64,000 nt of DNA from an uncultured Pseudomonadota bacterium (GTDB taxonomy: Bacteria > Pseudomonadota > Gammaproteobacteria > Steroidobacterales > Steroidobacteraceae): contig CADEFQ010000006.1 in the NCBI GenBank assembly GCA_902826635.1, positions 44,053-108,052 of the forward strand, in the 5' to 3' direction. Shown piece after piece: positions 46,117-60,705 of this stretch. The notes below the pieces were generated by a model. It was not told where the DNA came from. It saw nothing but the letters and a program-made list of their open reading frames with translations, and did not search any database. The stretch's first letter is position 1; each line of letters opens with the position of its first letter. Both the position numbers and the translations under genes were made by a program.

Positions 46117-49100
46117 GCGCGACCGCGCGCGATCCCGGTTTCGTGCACCTGCGGGTGCACACCGAGTACTCGCTCGTCGACAGCGTCGTGCGCGTGCCCG
46201 CGCTGGTCGGCGCGGTGGCGGACGCCGGGATGCCGGCCGTGGCGGTCACCGACGAGTGCAATCTCTTTGCGATGGTGAAGTTCTACCGCGCGGCGCTCGG
46301 GGCGGGGGTCAAGCCGATCATCGGCGTCGACCTGCTCGTGCGCGAAGCCGCCGAGCGTGCGCAGCCGACGCGCCTGACGCTCCTTTGCACGAACCGGCAG
46401 GGCTACGGCAACGTCACGCGCCTCGTGAGCCGCGCGTATCGCGAAGGCCGTCGCCAGGGCGTGCCGCTCGCCGAACGCGATTGGCTCGACCCTGACTCCT
46501 GCGCCGGGCTGATCGCGCTCTCCGGCGCAACGCAGGGAGACATCGGCCGGGCGTTCGCGAGCGGAAGAGGCGAGGAGGCGATGCGCTGCCTTGACGCGTG
46601 GCTCGACCTCTTCGGCGATCGCTACTACATCGAACTGCAGCGGGTGGGCCGCCCGGATGAGGAAGCGTACATCGGCGCGGCGGCGGCGCTCGCTGCAAGG
46701 CGCGGCGTGCCGGTCGTCGCGACGAACGACGTGCGTTTCCTCTCCACCGACGAATTCGAATCGCACGAGGCGCGCGTGTGCATCCAGGACGGCGCGCTGC
46801 TCGCCGATCCCGGGCGCGCGCGGCGCTACACGCCGCAGCAGGCGCTGCGCACGCCCGCCGAGATGGCGCGCGCGTTCGAGGACATTCCCGAGGCGCTCGC
46901 GAACAGCGTCGAGATCGCGCGGCGCTGCAGCCTGCCGCTGAAGCTCGGCGAGGCGCGGCTGCCGGAATATCCGGTGCCTGCCGGTGAGACGGTGACCGGT
47001 TTCCTGCGCGCCGAAGCCGCGCACGGCCTCGAAGCGCATCTCGCACCCCTTGCGCCGGCGGCCGAGGCCGAACGCTACCGGGAACGGCTCTCGACCGAAC
47101 TCGCGGTGATCTGCCAGATGGGTTTCGCGGGTTACTTCCTGATCGTCGCGGATTTCATCCGCTGGGCGCGCGGCAACGGCGTGCCGGTCGGCCCGGGCCG
47201 CGGTTCGGGCGCCGGCTCGGTCGTGGCCTGGGCGCTCGGCATCACGGACATCGATCCGCTGCGCTACGACCTGCTGTTCGAGCGCTTCCTGAATCCGGAA
47301 CGTGTGTCGATGCCGGATTTCGACGTCGATTTCTGCATGGACGGCCGCGATCGCGTCATCGACTATGTCGCGGAAAAATACGGCCGCGAACGCGTCTCGC
47401 AGATCATCACCTACGGCACGATGGCGGCGAAGGCGGTCGTGCGCGACGTCGGCCGCGTGCTTGGCATGAGTTATGGCCAGGTCGACCGGATCGCGAAATT
47501 GATCCCGTTCGAGCTCGGCATCACGCTCGAGGATGCGCTCAAGAAAGAGCCCGAGCTGAAGCGGCTCTACGAGAACGACGAGGAAGTGGCGAACCTCATC
47601 GACCTCGCCCGCTCGCTCGAGGGCCTCACGAGGAGCGCCGGCACGCACGCCGGCGGCGTCGTGATCGCGCCGTCGGTGCTGACCGATTTTGCGCCGCTCT
47701 ACTGCGAAGAGGGTTCGCAAAGCGTCGTCACGCAGTTCGACAAGGACGACGTCGAGGCCGCGGGGCTCGTCAAGTTCGACTTCCTCGGCCTGCGCACCCT
47801 CACGATCATCGATCGCGCGGTGGCGACGATCAACGGCTTGCGCGCCGCGCGCGGCGAGCCGCCGATTGCGATCGCAGAACTCGCGATGGGCGACGCGGCG
47901 ACGTTCACGCTGCTGAAGTCCTGCCGCACGACGGCGGTGTTCCAGCTCGAGTCGCGCGGCATGAAAGACCTGATCCGCCGCCTGCAGCCCGATTGCTTCG
48001 AGGACATCGTCGCGCTCGTGGCGCTTTTTCGCCCCGGCCCGCTGCAGTCGGGCATGGTCGACGACTTCATCGCGAGAAAGCACAGCCCCGCCGGCACCGT
48101 GATCGACTACCTGCATCCCGACCTGCAACCCGCGCTCGCGCCGACCTACGGCGTGATCCTCTATCAGGAGCAGGTGATGCAGATCGCGCAGGTGCTCGCC
48201 GGCTATACGCTCGGCGGCGCCGACCTGCTGCGCCGTGCGATGGGCAAGAAAAAGCCCGAGGAGATGGCGAAGCAGCGTTCCGTGTTCGTCGAAGGCGCGA
48301 CCTCGCGCGGCGTGGCGGCGGGGCAGGCCGCGCATATCTTCGACCTGATGGAGAAATTCGCGGGCTACGGCTTCAACAAATCGCATTCCGCGGCCTACGC
48401 GCTGCTGTCCTACCAGACCGCGTGGCTGAAGGCGCACTATCCGGCGGCGTTCATGGCGGCCGTGCTGTCGGCCGACATGGACCACACCGACAAGGTGGTG
48501 ACGCTGATCGACGAGTGCGCCCAGATCAATCTCGACATGGAAGCGCCGCACGTCAATCACTCGATGCACGCCTTCACGGTCGCGGGCGAGCGCTCGATCC
48601 GCTACGGGCTCGGTGCGATCAAGGGCGTGGGCGCCGGCGCGGTCGAGGCGCTGATCGCCGAGCGCACCGCGCAGGGGCCGTTCGCGGGACTCGAGGACTT
48701 GTGCCGCAGGCTCGATCTCACCAAGGTGAACCGCCGGGTGCTCGAGGCGCTGGTGCGTTCCGGCAGCCTCGACGGGCTCGGGGCGAACCGCGCGACGATG
48801 ATGAGCCGGCTCGACGCTGCGATGCAGCTCGGCGAGCAGGTGACGCGCGCGAATGCGGTCGGGCAGGAGGATTTCTTCGGCCTGGGCGCGGCCGCACACG
48901 CGGGCCCGGTGGCGACGTCGGTGCCCGAACAGCCCGATTTCAGCGAATCGGTCCGTCTCACCGGCGAGCGCGAGACGCTCGGTCTTTATCTCACCGGCCA
49001 TCCGATCGATCGCTTCCTCGCCGACCTGCCGCGTTTCGTCACCCATCGCATCGGAGACCTCGTCTCGGACCGGCCGGTGGTTGCGTCCGAGGCCGGCAGG

Positions 49101-49643
49101 AGTTTCCGCGGCGGCAAGCCGGCGACGGTCGCGGGGCTCGTCACCGAAGTGCGCCGGCGCGGCACGCGCGTCGCCGTCGTGCTCGACGATCGCTCGGGCC
49201 GCATCGAAGTGGATTTCTTCGAGGACGTGTTCCAGCAGCACCGCGAGCTGATCGCGAAGGATGCGCTGCTCGTCGTCGAGGGACAGGTGCGCTTCGACGA
49301 GTTCATCGACGGCTGGCGTCTGGCGGGGCGCCGCGTCACGGAGCTCGATCGCGTGCGCGAACAGGTGGCGCGACGCATCGTGATCAAGTGTCCCGCGGAC
49401 TCACCGGCACGCGCGACGCTGCCTGACACACTGGCAAGCGTGCTCGCACCCTGGCGTCCGGGACCCTGCCAGGTCTCGATCGACTATGAGGGCAGCGGCG
49501 CCCGCGGCGTGCTGACACTCGGCAAAGAGTGGAACGTGCGCGCGACGCGCGAACTGCTCGAGCAGCTTGAATTGCTCGCGGGTCGGGACAACGTGGGCGT
49601 CCGTTACGGCCCGCTGCCCTCCGTCGCGACGATGACCGGCTAG
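46113..49643 (+). CDS. dnaE: DNA polymerase III alpha subunit
   Basis: The 1176-residue replicative polymerase starts with a PHP domain ([15 protein letters not shown]). The catalytic Asp residues lie in [14 protein letters not shown] (Asp402 and Asp404, as E. coli 401 and 403). A clamp-binding motif GQEDFFG lies near residue 918, like the internal beta-binding site of E. coli DnaE, followed by the OB domain ([12 protein letters not shown]). The GTG start overlaps rnhB as GTGA. Confidence 0.98.
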   Translation: MSATARDPGFVHLRVHTEYSLVDSVVRVPALVGAVADAGMPAVAVTDECNLFAMVKFYRAALGAGVKPIIGVDLLVREAAERAQPTRLTLLCTNRQGYGNVTRLVSRAYREGRRQGVPLAERDWLDPDSCAGLIALSGATQGDIGRAFASGRGEEAMRCLDAWLDLFGDRYYIELQRVGRPDEEAYIGAAAALAARRGVPVVATNDVRFLSTDEFESHEARVCIQDGALLADPGRARRYTPQQALRTPAEMARAFEDIPEALANSVEIARRCSLPLKLGEARLPEYPVPAGETVTGFLRAEAAHGLEAHLAPLAPAAEAERYRERLSTELAVICQMGFAGYFLIVADFIRWARGNGVPVGPGRGSGAGSVVAWALGITDIDPLRYDLLFERFLNPERVSMPDFDVDFCMDGRDRVIDYVAEKYGRERVSQIITYGTMAAKAVVRDVGRVLGMSYGQVDRIAKLIPFELGITLEDALKKEPELKRLYENDEEVANLIDLARSLEGLTRSAGTHAGGVVIAPSVLTDFAPLYCEEGSQSVVTQFDKDDVEAAGLVKFDFLGLRTLTIIDRAVATINGLRAARGEPPIAIAELAMGDAATFTLLKSCRTTAVFQLESRGMKDLIRRLQPDCFEDIVALVALFRPGPLQSGMVDDFIARKHSPAGTVIDYLHPDLQPALAPTYGVILYQEQVMQIAQVLAGYTLGGADLLRRAMGKKKPEEMAKQRSVFVEGATSRGVAAGQAAHIFDLMEKFAGYGFNKSHSAAYALLSYQTAWLKAHYPAAFMAAVLSADMDHTDKVVTLIDECAQINLDMEAPHVNHSMHAFTVAGERSIRYGLGAIKGVGAGAVEALIAERTAQGPFAGLEDLCRRLDLTKVNRRVLEALVRSGSLDGLGANRATMMSRLDAAMQLGEQVTRANAVGQEDFFGLGAAAHAGPVATSVPEQPDFSESVRLTGERETLGLYLTGHPIDRFLADLPRFVTHRIGDLVSDRPVVASEAGRSFRGGKPATVAGLVTEVRRRGTRVAVVLDDRSGRIEVDFFEDVFQQHRELIAKDALLVVEGQVRFDEFIDGWRLAGRRVTELDRVREQVARRIVIKCPADSPARATLPDTLASVLAPWRPGPCQVSIDYEGSGARGVLTLGKEWNVRATRELLEQLELLAGRDNVGVRYGPLPSVATMTG

Positions 49644-49723
49644 GCCGGCCGCCCCGGCGCCGTCTTGCGATCCGGGCGCACCGCCCGTAACCTCGCCCGC
49701 TGCGCTCCCACATGCCGGGTCCC

Positions 49724-50689
49724 ATGGCCGTCAGTTTCCTCGATTTCGAACAGCCCATCGCCGAACTCGAAGCCAAGATCGAGGAGCTGCGGCACGTCAC
49801 GTCCGAATCGAAGGTCAACATCAAGGACGAGATCGGCAAGCTGCAGGCGAAGAGCCGGCAGCTGACGAAGCACATCTTCTCGAACCTCACGCCCTGGCAG
49901 ATCACGCAACTCGCGCGCCATCCGCAGCGCCCCTATACGCTCGACTACATCGCAGCCGTGTTCACCGATTTCCAGGAGCTGCACGGCGATCGCATGTACG
50001 GCGACGACCTCGCGATCGTCGGCGGCCTCGCGCGGCTCGAAGGCCGGCCGGTGATGATCATCGGCCACCAGAAGGGTCGCGACACGAAGGAGCGCGTGCG
50101 CCGCAACTACGGCATGCCGAAGCCCGAGGGCTATCGCAAGGCGCTGCGCCTGATGCGGCTCGCCGAGCGCTTTCGCCTGCCGCTGATCACGTTCATCGAC
50201 ACGACGGGCGCGTATCCCGGCGTGGGCTCCGAGGAGCGCGGCCAGAGCGAGGCGATCGCGCGCAATCTCTTTGAAATGTCGGTGCTCGGCATTCCGATCG
50301 TGAGCGCCGTGATCGGCGAGGGCGGCTCGGGCGGCGCGCTCGCGATCGGCGTGTGCGACCGGCTGCTGATGCTCGAGTACGCGACCTATTCGGTGATCTC
50401 GCCCGAGGGCTGCGCGTCGATCCTCTGGAAGAATTCCGACCGCAAGGAAATCGCCGCCGAAGCGATGGGGCTCACCGCGGCACGCCTGTCGGAACTGAAA
50501 CTCCTCGATGAGCTGTTGAAGGAGCCGCTCGGAGGGGCGCATCGCGATCCACAGGCGATGTACGAGACGATGCGCGCGGCGCTCCTGAAACACCTCGATG
50601 CGCTCGCCGGGGCAAGTCCGGAGCAGTTGCGCACCGCGCGCAACGAGCGCATCGCCGCGTTCGGTGTCTATTCCGAAGCCGCGAGCTAG
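49724..50689 (+). CDS. accA: acetyl-CoA carboxylase carboxyltransferase alpha subunit
   Basis: The 321-residue subunit works with AccD to transfer CO2 from biotin to acetyl-CoA, the first step of fatty acid synthesis. [53 protein letters not shown] and [13 protein letters not shown] are its signatures. [10 protein letters not shown] at 49724 is chosen since homologues start there; an ATG four codons earlier is possible. It follows dnaE after 80 bases. Confidence 0.97.
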   Translation: MAVSFLDFEQPIAELEAKIEELRHVTSESKVNIKDEIGKLQAKSRQLTKHIFSNLTPWQITQLARHPQRPYTLDYIAAVFTDFQELHGDRMYGDDLAIVGGLARLEGRPVMIIGHQKGRDTKERVRRNYGMPKPEGYRKALRLMRLAERFRLPLITFIDTTGAYPGVGSEERGQSEAIARNLFEMSVLGIPIVSAVIGEGGSGGALAIGVCDRLLMLEYATYSVISPEGCASILWKNSDRKEIAAEAMGLTAARLSELKLLDELLKEPLGGAHRDPQAMYETMRAALLKHLDALAGASPEQLRTARNERIAAFGVYSEAAS

Positions 50690-50693
50690 CGCC

Positions 50694-52091
50694 TTGCGGG
50701 CCGCCGCATTCGGCCCGGCGGAACTCGCGGACCGGCTCGCGGCGCTGATCCCGGGTTTCCCGCACACGCGCATTGCCGTCGCATTCTCCGGGGGCGGGGA
50801 CTCGCTCGCGCTCCTCGCAGCGCTCGCCGCGTTCGCGCGGCGCCGCCGTCGGCTCGCGCTGCGGGCGGTGCACATCGACCATGGGCTGCAACCGGGCTCG
50901 CGGGCGTGGGTGCGCCATTGCTCGCGCCTCGCCGGGACGCTGCACGTGCCGTTCGTATCGCGCCGCGTGCACGTCGAGGCAGCTGGCGGGCAGTCGCTCG
51001 AAGCGGCGGCGCGCGCGGCCCGCTACGCGGCACTCGCGAGGCTCGTCCTCGACGGCGAAAATCTCCTCACGGCGCATCATCTCGAGGACCAGGCGGAAAC
51101 CGTGCTGTTGCAACTGCTGCGTGGCAGCGGCATCGCGGGTCTCGCAGCGATGCCGGCGGTCGCGCCGTTCGGCCACGGCCGACTCGTTCGCCCGTTGCTC
51201 GACGTGCCGCAAGCGTTGCTCATCTACTACGCACGCCGGGAGCGGCTCGAGTGGATCGAGGACCCGATGAACCTCGACGCGCGCTTCGATCGTGTGTACG
51301 TGCGGCGGGAAGTGCTGCCGCGGCTCGCAGCGCGCTGGACGGGCGCGACACGTTCGCTTGCGCGAACCGCGCGCCATGCGCAGGAAGCGCAACGGCTGCT
51401 GCGGGAGATTGGCGGATCGGACCTGGCCGCCGCGGCCGATGGGCCCGATCTGTCGGTGGCGGTGCTGCGGCGGCTGACGCGCGAACGTCGAACCAATGTC
51501 CTGCGTCTGTGGATCGCGCAGCAAGGAGCGCGTATGCCGCAGTCGCGCCACCTCGCCGAGATCGAGGGTCCGCTCCTTGCTGCGCGCGCCGACGCCCAGC
51601 CGGTCGTGACCTGGGACGAGGGGGGCGTGCGTCGCACCGCGGGGCGGCTGTGCTGGCAGCCGGCCGGGCACGCGCCGTCGGCGCCCGTCGCCACCGGCAT
51701 CGAAGCGTGGGCGTGGCGAGACCGGTCCATCGTCTGGCTGCCCGGCGCGAGCGGCCGGCTCGAACTGCGTCGCGACGCGCACGGCGGGCTCGACCTCGAT
51801 TCGCTGCCCGACACACTGTCGGTGCGCCGGCGCACCGGCGGCGAGCGCTTGCGGCCCCGGCCCGACGGGCCGACGCGCGTGCTCAAGAATCTCTTGCAGG
51901 CCGCACGCATCGCGCCCTGGGAGCGTGCGGCGATGCCGCTCATCTACGCGGCGGGACAACTCGTGGCGGTTGCGGACCGCTGGATCGACGCCGCGCATCA
52001 GGCGCGTGACGGCACGCGCACGCGAGGCCGCGTCGTATGGCATCGGCTGCCACGTCGCGCTCGCCCGGGCGACCCCGATTTGGTAGTCTAG
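50694..52091 (+). CDS. tilS: tRNA(Ile)-lysidine synthase
   Basis: The enzyme of about 465 residues modifies C34 of the AUA-reading tRNA(Ile) with lysine. IAVAFSGGGDSLALL is the ATP-pyrophosphatase loop; HIDHGL, TAHHLEDQAETVLLQLLRGSG and DPMNLDARFDRVYVRREVLP are TilS motifs, and a C-terminal domain (GERLRPRPDGPTRVLKNLLQ) follows. No ATG fits: a TTG at 50694, just after accA, is used, and a GTG at 50664 inside accA is the alternative. Confidence 0.92.
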   Translation: MRAAAFGPAELADRLAALIPGFPHTRIAVAFSGGGDSLALLAALAAFARRRRRLALRAVHIDHGLQPGSRAWVRHCSRLAGTLHVPFVSRRVHVEAAGGQSLEAAARAARYAALARLVLDGENLLTAHHLEDQAETVLLQLLRGSGIAGLAAMPAVAPFGHGRLVRPLLDVPQALLIYYARRERLEWIEDPMNLDARFDRVYVRREVLPRLAARWTGATRSLARTARHAQEAQRLLREIGGSDLAAAADGPDLSVAVLRRLTRERRTNVLRLWIAQQGARMPQSRHLAEIEGPLLAARADAQPVVTWDEGGVRRTAGRLCWQPAGHAPSAPVATGIEAWAWRDRSIVWLPGASGRLELRRDAHGGLDLDSLPDTLSVRRRTGGERLRPRPDGPTRVLKNLLQAARIAPWERAAMPLIYAAGQLVAVADRWIDAAHQARDGTRTRGRVVWHRLPRRARPGDPDLVV

Positions 52092-53804
<1,713 letters not shown>

Positions 53805-53814
53805 GGGAACGCCC

Positions 53815-55931
<2,117 letters not shown>

Positions 55932-55979
55932 CCACGCGCGTTATCGCTTTGTCATGAGGTCTGCTAGAGTCTCGACTCC

Positions 55980-56300
55980 ATGAAGTGGCTGGCGGGTGCC
56001 CTCGTCGTCGTGGTGGTGCTGTTGCAGTACCGCCTGCTCGTCTCTCCCGATGGCATTCGCGAAACGCACCGCCTCGAAGCGGATGTCGCCGCCCAGCGCA
56101 GCGAGAACGCCGCGCTCTCAGCCCGCAACGCCCGCCTCGCCGCCGAGGTCCGTGATCTCAAGCAGGGCCTCACGGCGCTCGAGGAACGGGCACGCAGCGA
56201 ACTCGGCATGATCGCGCCGCGCGAATCGTTCTATCAGGTCGTTCCGCAACCCGGGTCGGCCGCCGGCGGCGAGGCCCGCACCCGCACCGCGCAGCGGTAA
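55980..56300 (+). CDS. ftsB: cell division protein FtsB
   Basis: The 106-residue bitopic protein has one membrane helix (about 3-20), then LVSPDGI and a coiled coil (ADVAAQRSENAALSARNARL) as in FtsB, followed by RARSELGMIAPRESFYQV. FtsB joins FtsL and FtsQ in the divisome to activate septal wall synthesis. The eno-ftsB-ispD order is typical. The tail after FYQVVP is low-complexity. Confidence 0.94.
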   Translation: MKWLAGALVVVVVLLQYRLLVSPDGIRETHRLEADVAAQRSENAALSARNARLAAEVRDLKQGLTALEERARSELGMIAPRESFYQVVPQPGSAAGGEARTRTAQR

Positions 56301-56317
56301 CCGGACAGCGGCGCGCC

Positions 56318-57031
56318 ATGCGATACGCGCTCGTCGTCCCGGGGGCGGGGTCCGGCCGGCGATTCGGCGCCTCCGTGCTGCGCAAGCAATATGAGCCATT
56401 GGCGGGCGCCACCGTCATCGAGCACGCGCTGGCGCCGTTTCTCGCGGATGGGCGCTGCCATCGCATCATTGTCGCCATCGCTCCCGACGACGCCGCCTGG
56501 CCACAGGTCGCCGCGCGGTGCGAGCCGCGGGCCGCCTGCCCGGTCGGTGCCGTGACGGGGGGCGCCGAACGCGCCGAAAGCGTCTGCCGGGCGCTCTCGG
56601 CCCTGCAGGAAGGCGCGGACGACGATGAGTGGGTGCTGGTGCACGATGCGGCGAGACCGTGCGTGTCGCGTGCCGAGATCGATGCGCTGATCGCCGCCGC
56701 CCTGCCGCATCCGGTCGGAGGGCTCCTCGCCGTGCCGGTCGCCGACACGCTCAAGCGCGGGCTGGCGGGCGCGATGGGCGCGCAGGTCGTGCGGACCGAG
56801 TCGCGCGAGGGGCTCTGGCGGGCGCTCACGCCGCAGATGTTTCGGCTGGGTCCGCTCGCGCGTGCACTCGCCGCGGCGCTGGCCGCGGGACATCACCCTA
56901 CCGACGAGGCACAGGCGATGGAGTGGCTGGGGCAGGCGCCGCTCCTCGTTCCGGGCAATACCCGCAACATCAAGGTGACCACGCCGGCCGATCTCGCGTT
57001 GGCCGAGGCGCTGCTGACGGGGCAAGGATGA
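56318..57031 (+). CDS. ispD: 2-C-methyl-D-erythritol 4-phosphate cytidylyltransferase
   Basis: The 237-residue third enzyme of the MEP path makes CDP-methylerythritol. [23 protein letters not shown] holds the CTP-binding residues (Arg and Lys); [13 protein letters not shown] and [10 protein letters not shown] are further motifs. ispF follows after 19 bases, the usual neighbour. Confidence 0.96.
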   Translation: MRYALVVPGAGSGRRFGASVLRKQYEPLAGATVIEHALAPFLADGRCHRIIVAIAPDDAAWPQVAARCEPRAACPVGAVTGGAERAESVCRALSALQEGADDDEWVLVHDAARPCVSRAEIDALIAAALPHPVGGLLAVPVADTLKRGLAGAMGAQVVRTESREGLWRALTPQMFRLGPLARALAAALAAGHHPTDEAQAMEWLGQAPLLVPGNTRNIKVTTPADLALAEALLTGQG

Positions 57032-57050
57032 CGATGACGAGGCAACCCAC

Positions 57051-57542
57051 ATGAGAATCGGCTTCGGCACCGACGTTCACGCGTTCGGGCCCGGCGACAG
57101 CGTTGCGGTCGCAGGCGTGCGCATGCCGCATTCGCGCGGCGTGCTCGCGCACTCGGACGGCGATGTCGCGCTGCACGCGCTGTGCGACGCGCTGCTGGGT
57201 GCGGCGGGGCTCGGCGACATCGGGATGCATTTCCCCGATTCCGACCCGAAATGGAAGGGTGCGGACAGCCGCGAGCTCACGCGTCACGTGATGGCGCTGC
57301 TGGGCGCGCGCCATTACGTCGTCGGCAACGCTGATCTCACGATCCTGGCGGAAGCCCCCCGGATCGGGCGCTATCGGGAGGAGATGCGCCGCACGGTCGC
57401 GCAGCTGCTCGCGGTCGGGGAGCAGCAGGTGAATATCAAGGCGACGACGACCGAGGGTCTCGGCTTCATCGGCCGTGGCGAAGGCCTCGCGGCACAGGCC
57501 GTCGTGCTGCTGCTCGAAGTCGAGCGCGAAGCGTCCCGGTGA
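57051..57542 (+). CDS. ispF: 2-C-methyl-D-erythritol 2,4-cyclodiphosphate synthase
   Basis: The 163-residue trimeric enzyme cyclises the MEP-path intermediate. Zinc ligands Asp8, His10 and His42 fall at the classic positions (GFGTDVHAF and DVALHAL). [17 protein letters not shown] and [17 protein letters not shown] complete the pattern. Its TGA overlaps the truD start. Confidence 0.97.
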   Translation: MRIGFGTDVHAFGPGDSVAVAGVRMPHSRGVLAHSDGDVALHALCDALLGAAGLGDIGMHFPDSDPKWKGADSRELTRHVMALLGARHYVVGNADLTILAEAPRIGRYREEMRRTVAQLLAVGEQQVNIKATTTEGLGFIGRGEGLAAQAVVLLLEVEREASR

Positions 57543-58594
57543 TGGCGGCCGCCGAGTCGCTCGCTTCAGTTCCCGAACACTGGCGCGCGCTTGCGCTCGA
57601 GCCGCCGCGCGCGTTCGGCGCGCCGCCGATCGCAGGTCGCGTGCGTAGTGAGCCGGAGGACTTCATCGTCGATGAGGTGCTCGGCTTCGCGCCTGCCGGC
57701 GACGGGCCGCATCTGCTGCTGCGCGTGCGCAAGCGCGGGGCGAACACCGAATGGGTGGCTCGCGAACTCGCCCGGCGCGCGCGCTGCCGGCCGTTTGACG
57801 TCGGATACGCAGGACTCAAGGATCGACACGCCGTCACGACACAATGGTTCACGGTGCCGCGCGGCAAGGACGCGCCGGACGAGTGGCTCGGCGTCACGGG
57901 CGAGGGGTATGCCGTGATCGAAGCGTATGCGCACCAGCGGAAACTCCCGCGCGGGGCGCTCGCCGGCAATCGTTTCGAGCTGCGCATCCGCGACGTCGCG
58001 GGCGATCGGGAGGCGCTCGCGACGCGCCTCGAAGCGATCCGCGCGCGTGGGGTGCCCGACTATTTCGGACCGCAGCGATTCGGCCACGCGCTGTCGAATC
58101 TCGCGCGGGTCGCGGCGGGTGACTATCGCAGCGATCGCGCGTTCGGCCTCTCCGCGGCGCGCAGCCTCGTGTTCAACGCAGTGCTCGCGCGACGGGTCGA
58201 GGAGGGTAGCTGGGCGCAGCTCGAGCCGGGGGACGTCGCCAATCTCGATGGCAAGGGCAGCGTGTTCGACGTCGAGGACGTCGACGAAGCGCTGTCTGGT
58301 CGCGTCACGGCGCTCGATGTGCACCCGACCGGTCCGCTGTGGGGTGTCGGGGAGCCGCGGCCTCGCGGGCGCATTGCCGCAGTCGAAGCGGCGGTGTGTT
58401 CCGGGTTCGCGGCTGTCTGTGGGGCGCTGGTGTCGGAAGGGGTCGACATGGCGCGCCGGTCGCTGCGGGTTGCCGTGCGCGACCTTGCGCACGCGTTCGA
58501 AGGGGATGCGCTCATATTGCAATTCCGGCTGACCGCGGGCAGTTTCGCGACGACGGCACTGCGGGAGATGCTCGATGCTGCAGACGATCGATGA
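57542..58594 (+). CDS. truD: tRNA pseudouridine(13) synthase TruD
   Basis: The 350-residue enzyme isomerises U13 of tRNA(Glu). VGYAGLKDRHAVTTQWF has catalytic Asp94; NRFELRIRD, VPDYFGPQRFG (its site motif) and RSLVFNAVLARRV are typical. ATG 57542 overlaps the ispF stop (TGATG); GTG 57539 is an alternative. Its last 20 bases overlap the enoyl-CoA isomerase gene. In many gammaproteobacteria surE follows directly. Confidence 0.95.
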   Translation: MAAAESLASVPEHWRALALEPPRAFGAPPIAGRVRSEPEDFIVDEVLGFAPAGDGPHLLLRVRKRGANTEWVARELARRARCRPFDVGYAGLKDRHAVTTQWFTVPRGKDAPDEWLGVTGEGYAVIEAYAHQRKLPRGALAGNRFELRIRDVAGDREALATRLEAIRARGVPDYFGPQRFGHALSNLARVAAGDYRSDRAFGLSAARSLVFNAVLARRVEEGSWAQLEPGDVANLDGKGSVFDVEDVDEALSGRVTALDVHPTGPLWGVGEPRPRGRIAAVEAAVCSGFAAVCGALVSEGVDMARRSLRVAVRDLAHAFEGDALILQFRLTAGSFATTALREMLDAADDR

Positions 58595-59318
58595 AGCCGG
58601 CGTGCGCGAATTGCGCCTTGCGCGACCGCCGGTCAACGCGCTCGATGCTGCATTCACCGAGTGCCTGAGCGCGGCCGTCCTCGAAGCCCCGTCCCGGGGC
58701 GCGCGGGCCATCGTGCTCTCGGGCCAGCCGGGCATGTTTTCGGCGGGACTCGATGTGCCGGCGCTGCTGCGCGCGGATCGCGAAGGGATGCAGCGTCTCT
58801 TTCGCGCGCTGCTCGCGGTGCAATCGGCCATCGCGCGTTCGAGCGTCCCGGTGATTGCGGCCATCACGGGCCACGCACCCGCCGGCGGCACGGTGCTCGC
58901 GATCCACTGCGACTATCGCGTGATGGCGTCGGGTCCCTACATGATGGGCCTCAACGAGGTCGCGGTCGGCCTGACGCCGGGGCCGCTGCTGTGTCGCGCT
59001 TTCGCGCGCCTCGTCGGCGAGCATCGCGCGGTGGCGCTGCTGACGCGCGGCGCAATGCTCGATCCGGCGATGGCGCTCGCGGTGGGCCTCGTCGATGAAG
59101 TGTGCACGCTGGACGAGGTCGTTCCCCGCGCACATGCTTATGCGCGGGAGCTGATAGCCCTGCCGGCGCGAGCGATGCAGATCACGCGTGAGACGGCACG
59201 CGCGCCCCTCGTGGCGCTGTTCGACGAAGACGCGGAAGCCTTCGTCGAGGCGGCGACCGAAATCTGGTTCGCCGAGGAAACCCAGGCGCGGCTGCGCTCG
59301 CTCTTCACGAAGAGATAA
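58575..59318 (+). CDS. enoyl-CoA isomerase/hydratase family protein, ECI1-like
   Basis: The 247-residue crotonase-fold protein resembles mitochondrial delta3,delta2-enoyl-CoA isomerase: RPPVNALDAAFTECL, GMFSAGLDVPALL, AAITGHAPAGGTVLAIHCDYR and GLNEVAVGL, whose Glu fits the isomerase acid/base. Such enzymes shift double bonds so unsaturated fatty acids can enter beta-oxidation. A hydratase role is less likely, since the first catalytic Glu of hydratases is not evident. It overlaps truD by 20 bases, an unusual partner, and converges on the Smr gene. Confidence 0.82.
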   Translation: MLQTIDEAGVRELRLARPPVNALDAAFTECLSAAVLEAPSRGARAIVLSGQPGMFSAGLDVPALLRADREGMQRLFRALLAVQSAIARSSVPVIAAITGHAPAGGTVLAIHCDYRVMASGPYMMGLNEVAVGLTPGPLLCRAFARLVGEHRAVALLTRGAMLDPAMALAVGLVDEVCTLDEVVPRAHAYARELIALPARAMQITRETARAPLVALFDEDAEAFVEAATEIWFAEETQARLRSLFTKR

Positions 59319-59342
59319 CCGAATAACCGAAAACCCGGCACC

Positions 59343-59876
59343 CTATCCGAGAAGGACGTACACGGCGCCCGTGCCGCCATCGACCTGGCGGGCGGAGGTG
59401 AAGGCCACCACGGCTGCCACCCGCCGCAGGAGGCCGTTCACCGTCTGCTTGAGGACGGGTCCCCGGTGCCCCGAACGCAGGCCCTTGCCGTGCACGATGC
59501 GCAGGCAGCGCAGGTTCCGGGCAATCGCCTCGGAGAGGAACGAGCGCAATTCGGCCTTGGCCTCCACGGCCGTGAGCCCGTGCAGGTCGATCTCGGCCTC
59601 GACGCGAAATTCACCGCGGCGGAGCTTGCGCAACACCGATTCCTGCACCCCCGGCCTGCGGAAGCTGAGCGCGTCACCCGTCTCGATTCCTGCTTCCGGA
59701 TACGGCACTTCGAGTGATTCCGCGAGGACCGCTGCCTGGTCGGCGCGCGCGAAGCGGGCGCGGGGGGCCGGGCGACGCCGGCGCGCCGTCGCGCGCGACT
59801 CGGCGCGCAGCGTTTTGACGCCGCGTACCGCCTCGCGAAACAGGCGGGTGTCGTCGTCGCCGGGGTCGTTTGCCAC
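59343..59876 (-). CDS. Smr/MutS2-domain protein (SmrB-like nuclease family)
   Basis: The 177-residue protein has a charged, partly disordered N-terminal half and a C-terminal Smr domain: AEIDLHGLTAVEAKAELRSF and LRIVHGKGLRSGHRGPVLK. Smr domains nick nucleic acid; SmrB of E. coli cuts mRNA at collided ribosomes, while others act on DNA. The GTG start at 59876 is supported by GGAGGAA just upstream, one of the clearest ribosome sites in the window. It is divergent from surE. Confidence 0.88.
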   Translation of the reverse strand: MANDPGDDDTRLFREAVRGVKTLRAESRATARRRRPAPRARFARADQAAVLAESLEVPYPEAGIETGDALSFRRPGVQESVLRKLRRGEFRVEAEIDLHGLTAVEAKAELRSFLSEAIARNLRCLRIVHGKGLRSGHRGPVLKQTVNGLLRRVAAVVAFTSARQVDGGTGAVYVLLG

Positions 59877-59943
59877 GATTTCCTCCGCAGGAACGCTTTC
59901 AGTATATTGACGCGCCCGAAAATCCTGAAAGTTCCCGCACCGC

Positions 59944-60705
59944 GTGAAGATCCTCCTTGCCAATGATGACGGCTTCCGTGCCGAAGGCATCCGCCATCTG
60001 CGCCACGCGCTCACGGGAGTGGCGGACCTCACCGTGGTCGCGCCGGACCGCAACCGGAGCGGCGCCAGCAATTCACTGACACTCGACGTGCCGCTGCGCG
60101 TCTTCACGGCCGAGGACGACGTGCACTATGTCGTCGGCACCCCGACCGACTGCGTGCACCTCGCGATCTCCGGCCTCTTCGATTTCGAATTCGACATGGT
60201 GGTATCGGGCGTCAACGACGGCGCGAACCTCGGTGACGACGTGCTCTATTCCGGCACCGTCGCAGCGGCGATCGAGGGGCGCTTCCTCGGCCTCACGACC
60301 GTGGCGGTTTCGCTTTGCACGGAACAGGGCGGCCCTCGCCATTTCGCGACGGCCGCGCGCGTCGCACGCGAGATCGTCGAGCGGCTGATCGAGCAACGGC
60401 TCGATCGCGGCATGATCCTGAACGTCAACGTCCCGGATCTTCCCTACGAGCAGTTGCGCGGCTTTCGTGCCACGCGCCTCGGCAACCGGCACCGGTCGGA
60501 ACCGGTGATCCGCACCAACGATCCGCGGGGGCGTCCCGTGTACTGGATCGGCCCCGCGGGGCCCGGGCAGGAAGCGGGACCCGGCACGGATTTTCACGCC
60601 GTGAACGAGGGCTTCGTCTCGGTCACGCCGCTGCAGATCGACCTCACGCGGCATGCGGCGCTCGGCACCGTCGCCCAATGGCTCGACGGGCGGCCCCGTG
60701 GCTGA
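59944..60705 (+). CDS. surE: 5'/3'-nucleotidase SurE
   Basis: The 253-residue metal-dependent phosphatase starts [15 protein letters not shown] with metal-binding Asp pair, then [18 protein letters not shown] and [26 protein letters not shown] (split by the active loop). It hydrolyses nucleoside monophosphates and is linked to stationary-phase survival. GTG start at 59944. pcm overlaps by eight bases. Confidence 0.96.
   Translation: MKILLANDDGFRAEGIRHLRHALTGVADLTVVAPDRNRSGASNSLTLDVPLRVFTAEDDVHYVVGTPTDCVHLAISGLFDFEFDMVVSGVNDGANLGDDVLYSGTVAAAIEGRFLGLTTVAVSLCTEQGGPRHFATAARVAREIVERLIEQRLDRGMILNVNVPDLPYEQLRGFRATRLGNRHRSEPVIRTNDPRGRPVYWIGPAGPGQEAGPGTDFHAVNEGFVSVTPLQIDLTRHAALGTVAQWLDGRPRG

Noticed and set aside
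46020..49241. Very long open frame antisense to dnaE (over 1000 codons)
   Set aside because: Mirror of dnaE codon bias in GC-rich DNA; the product is Arg/His/Asp-rich without a domain.
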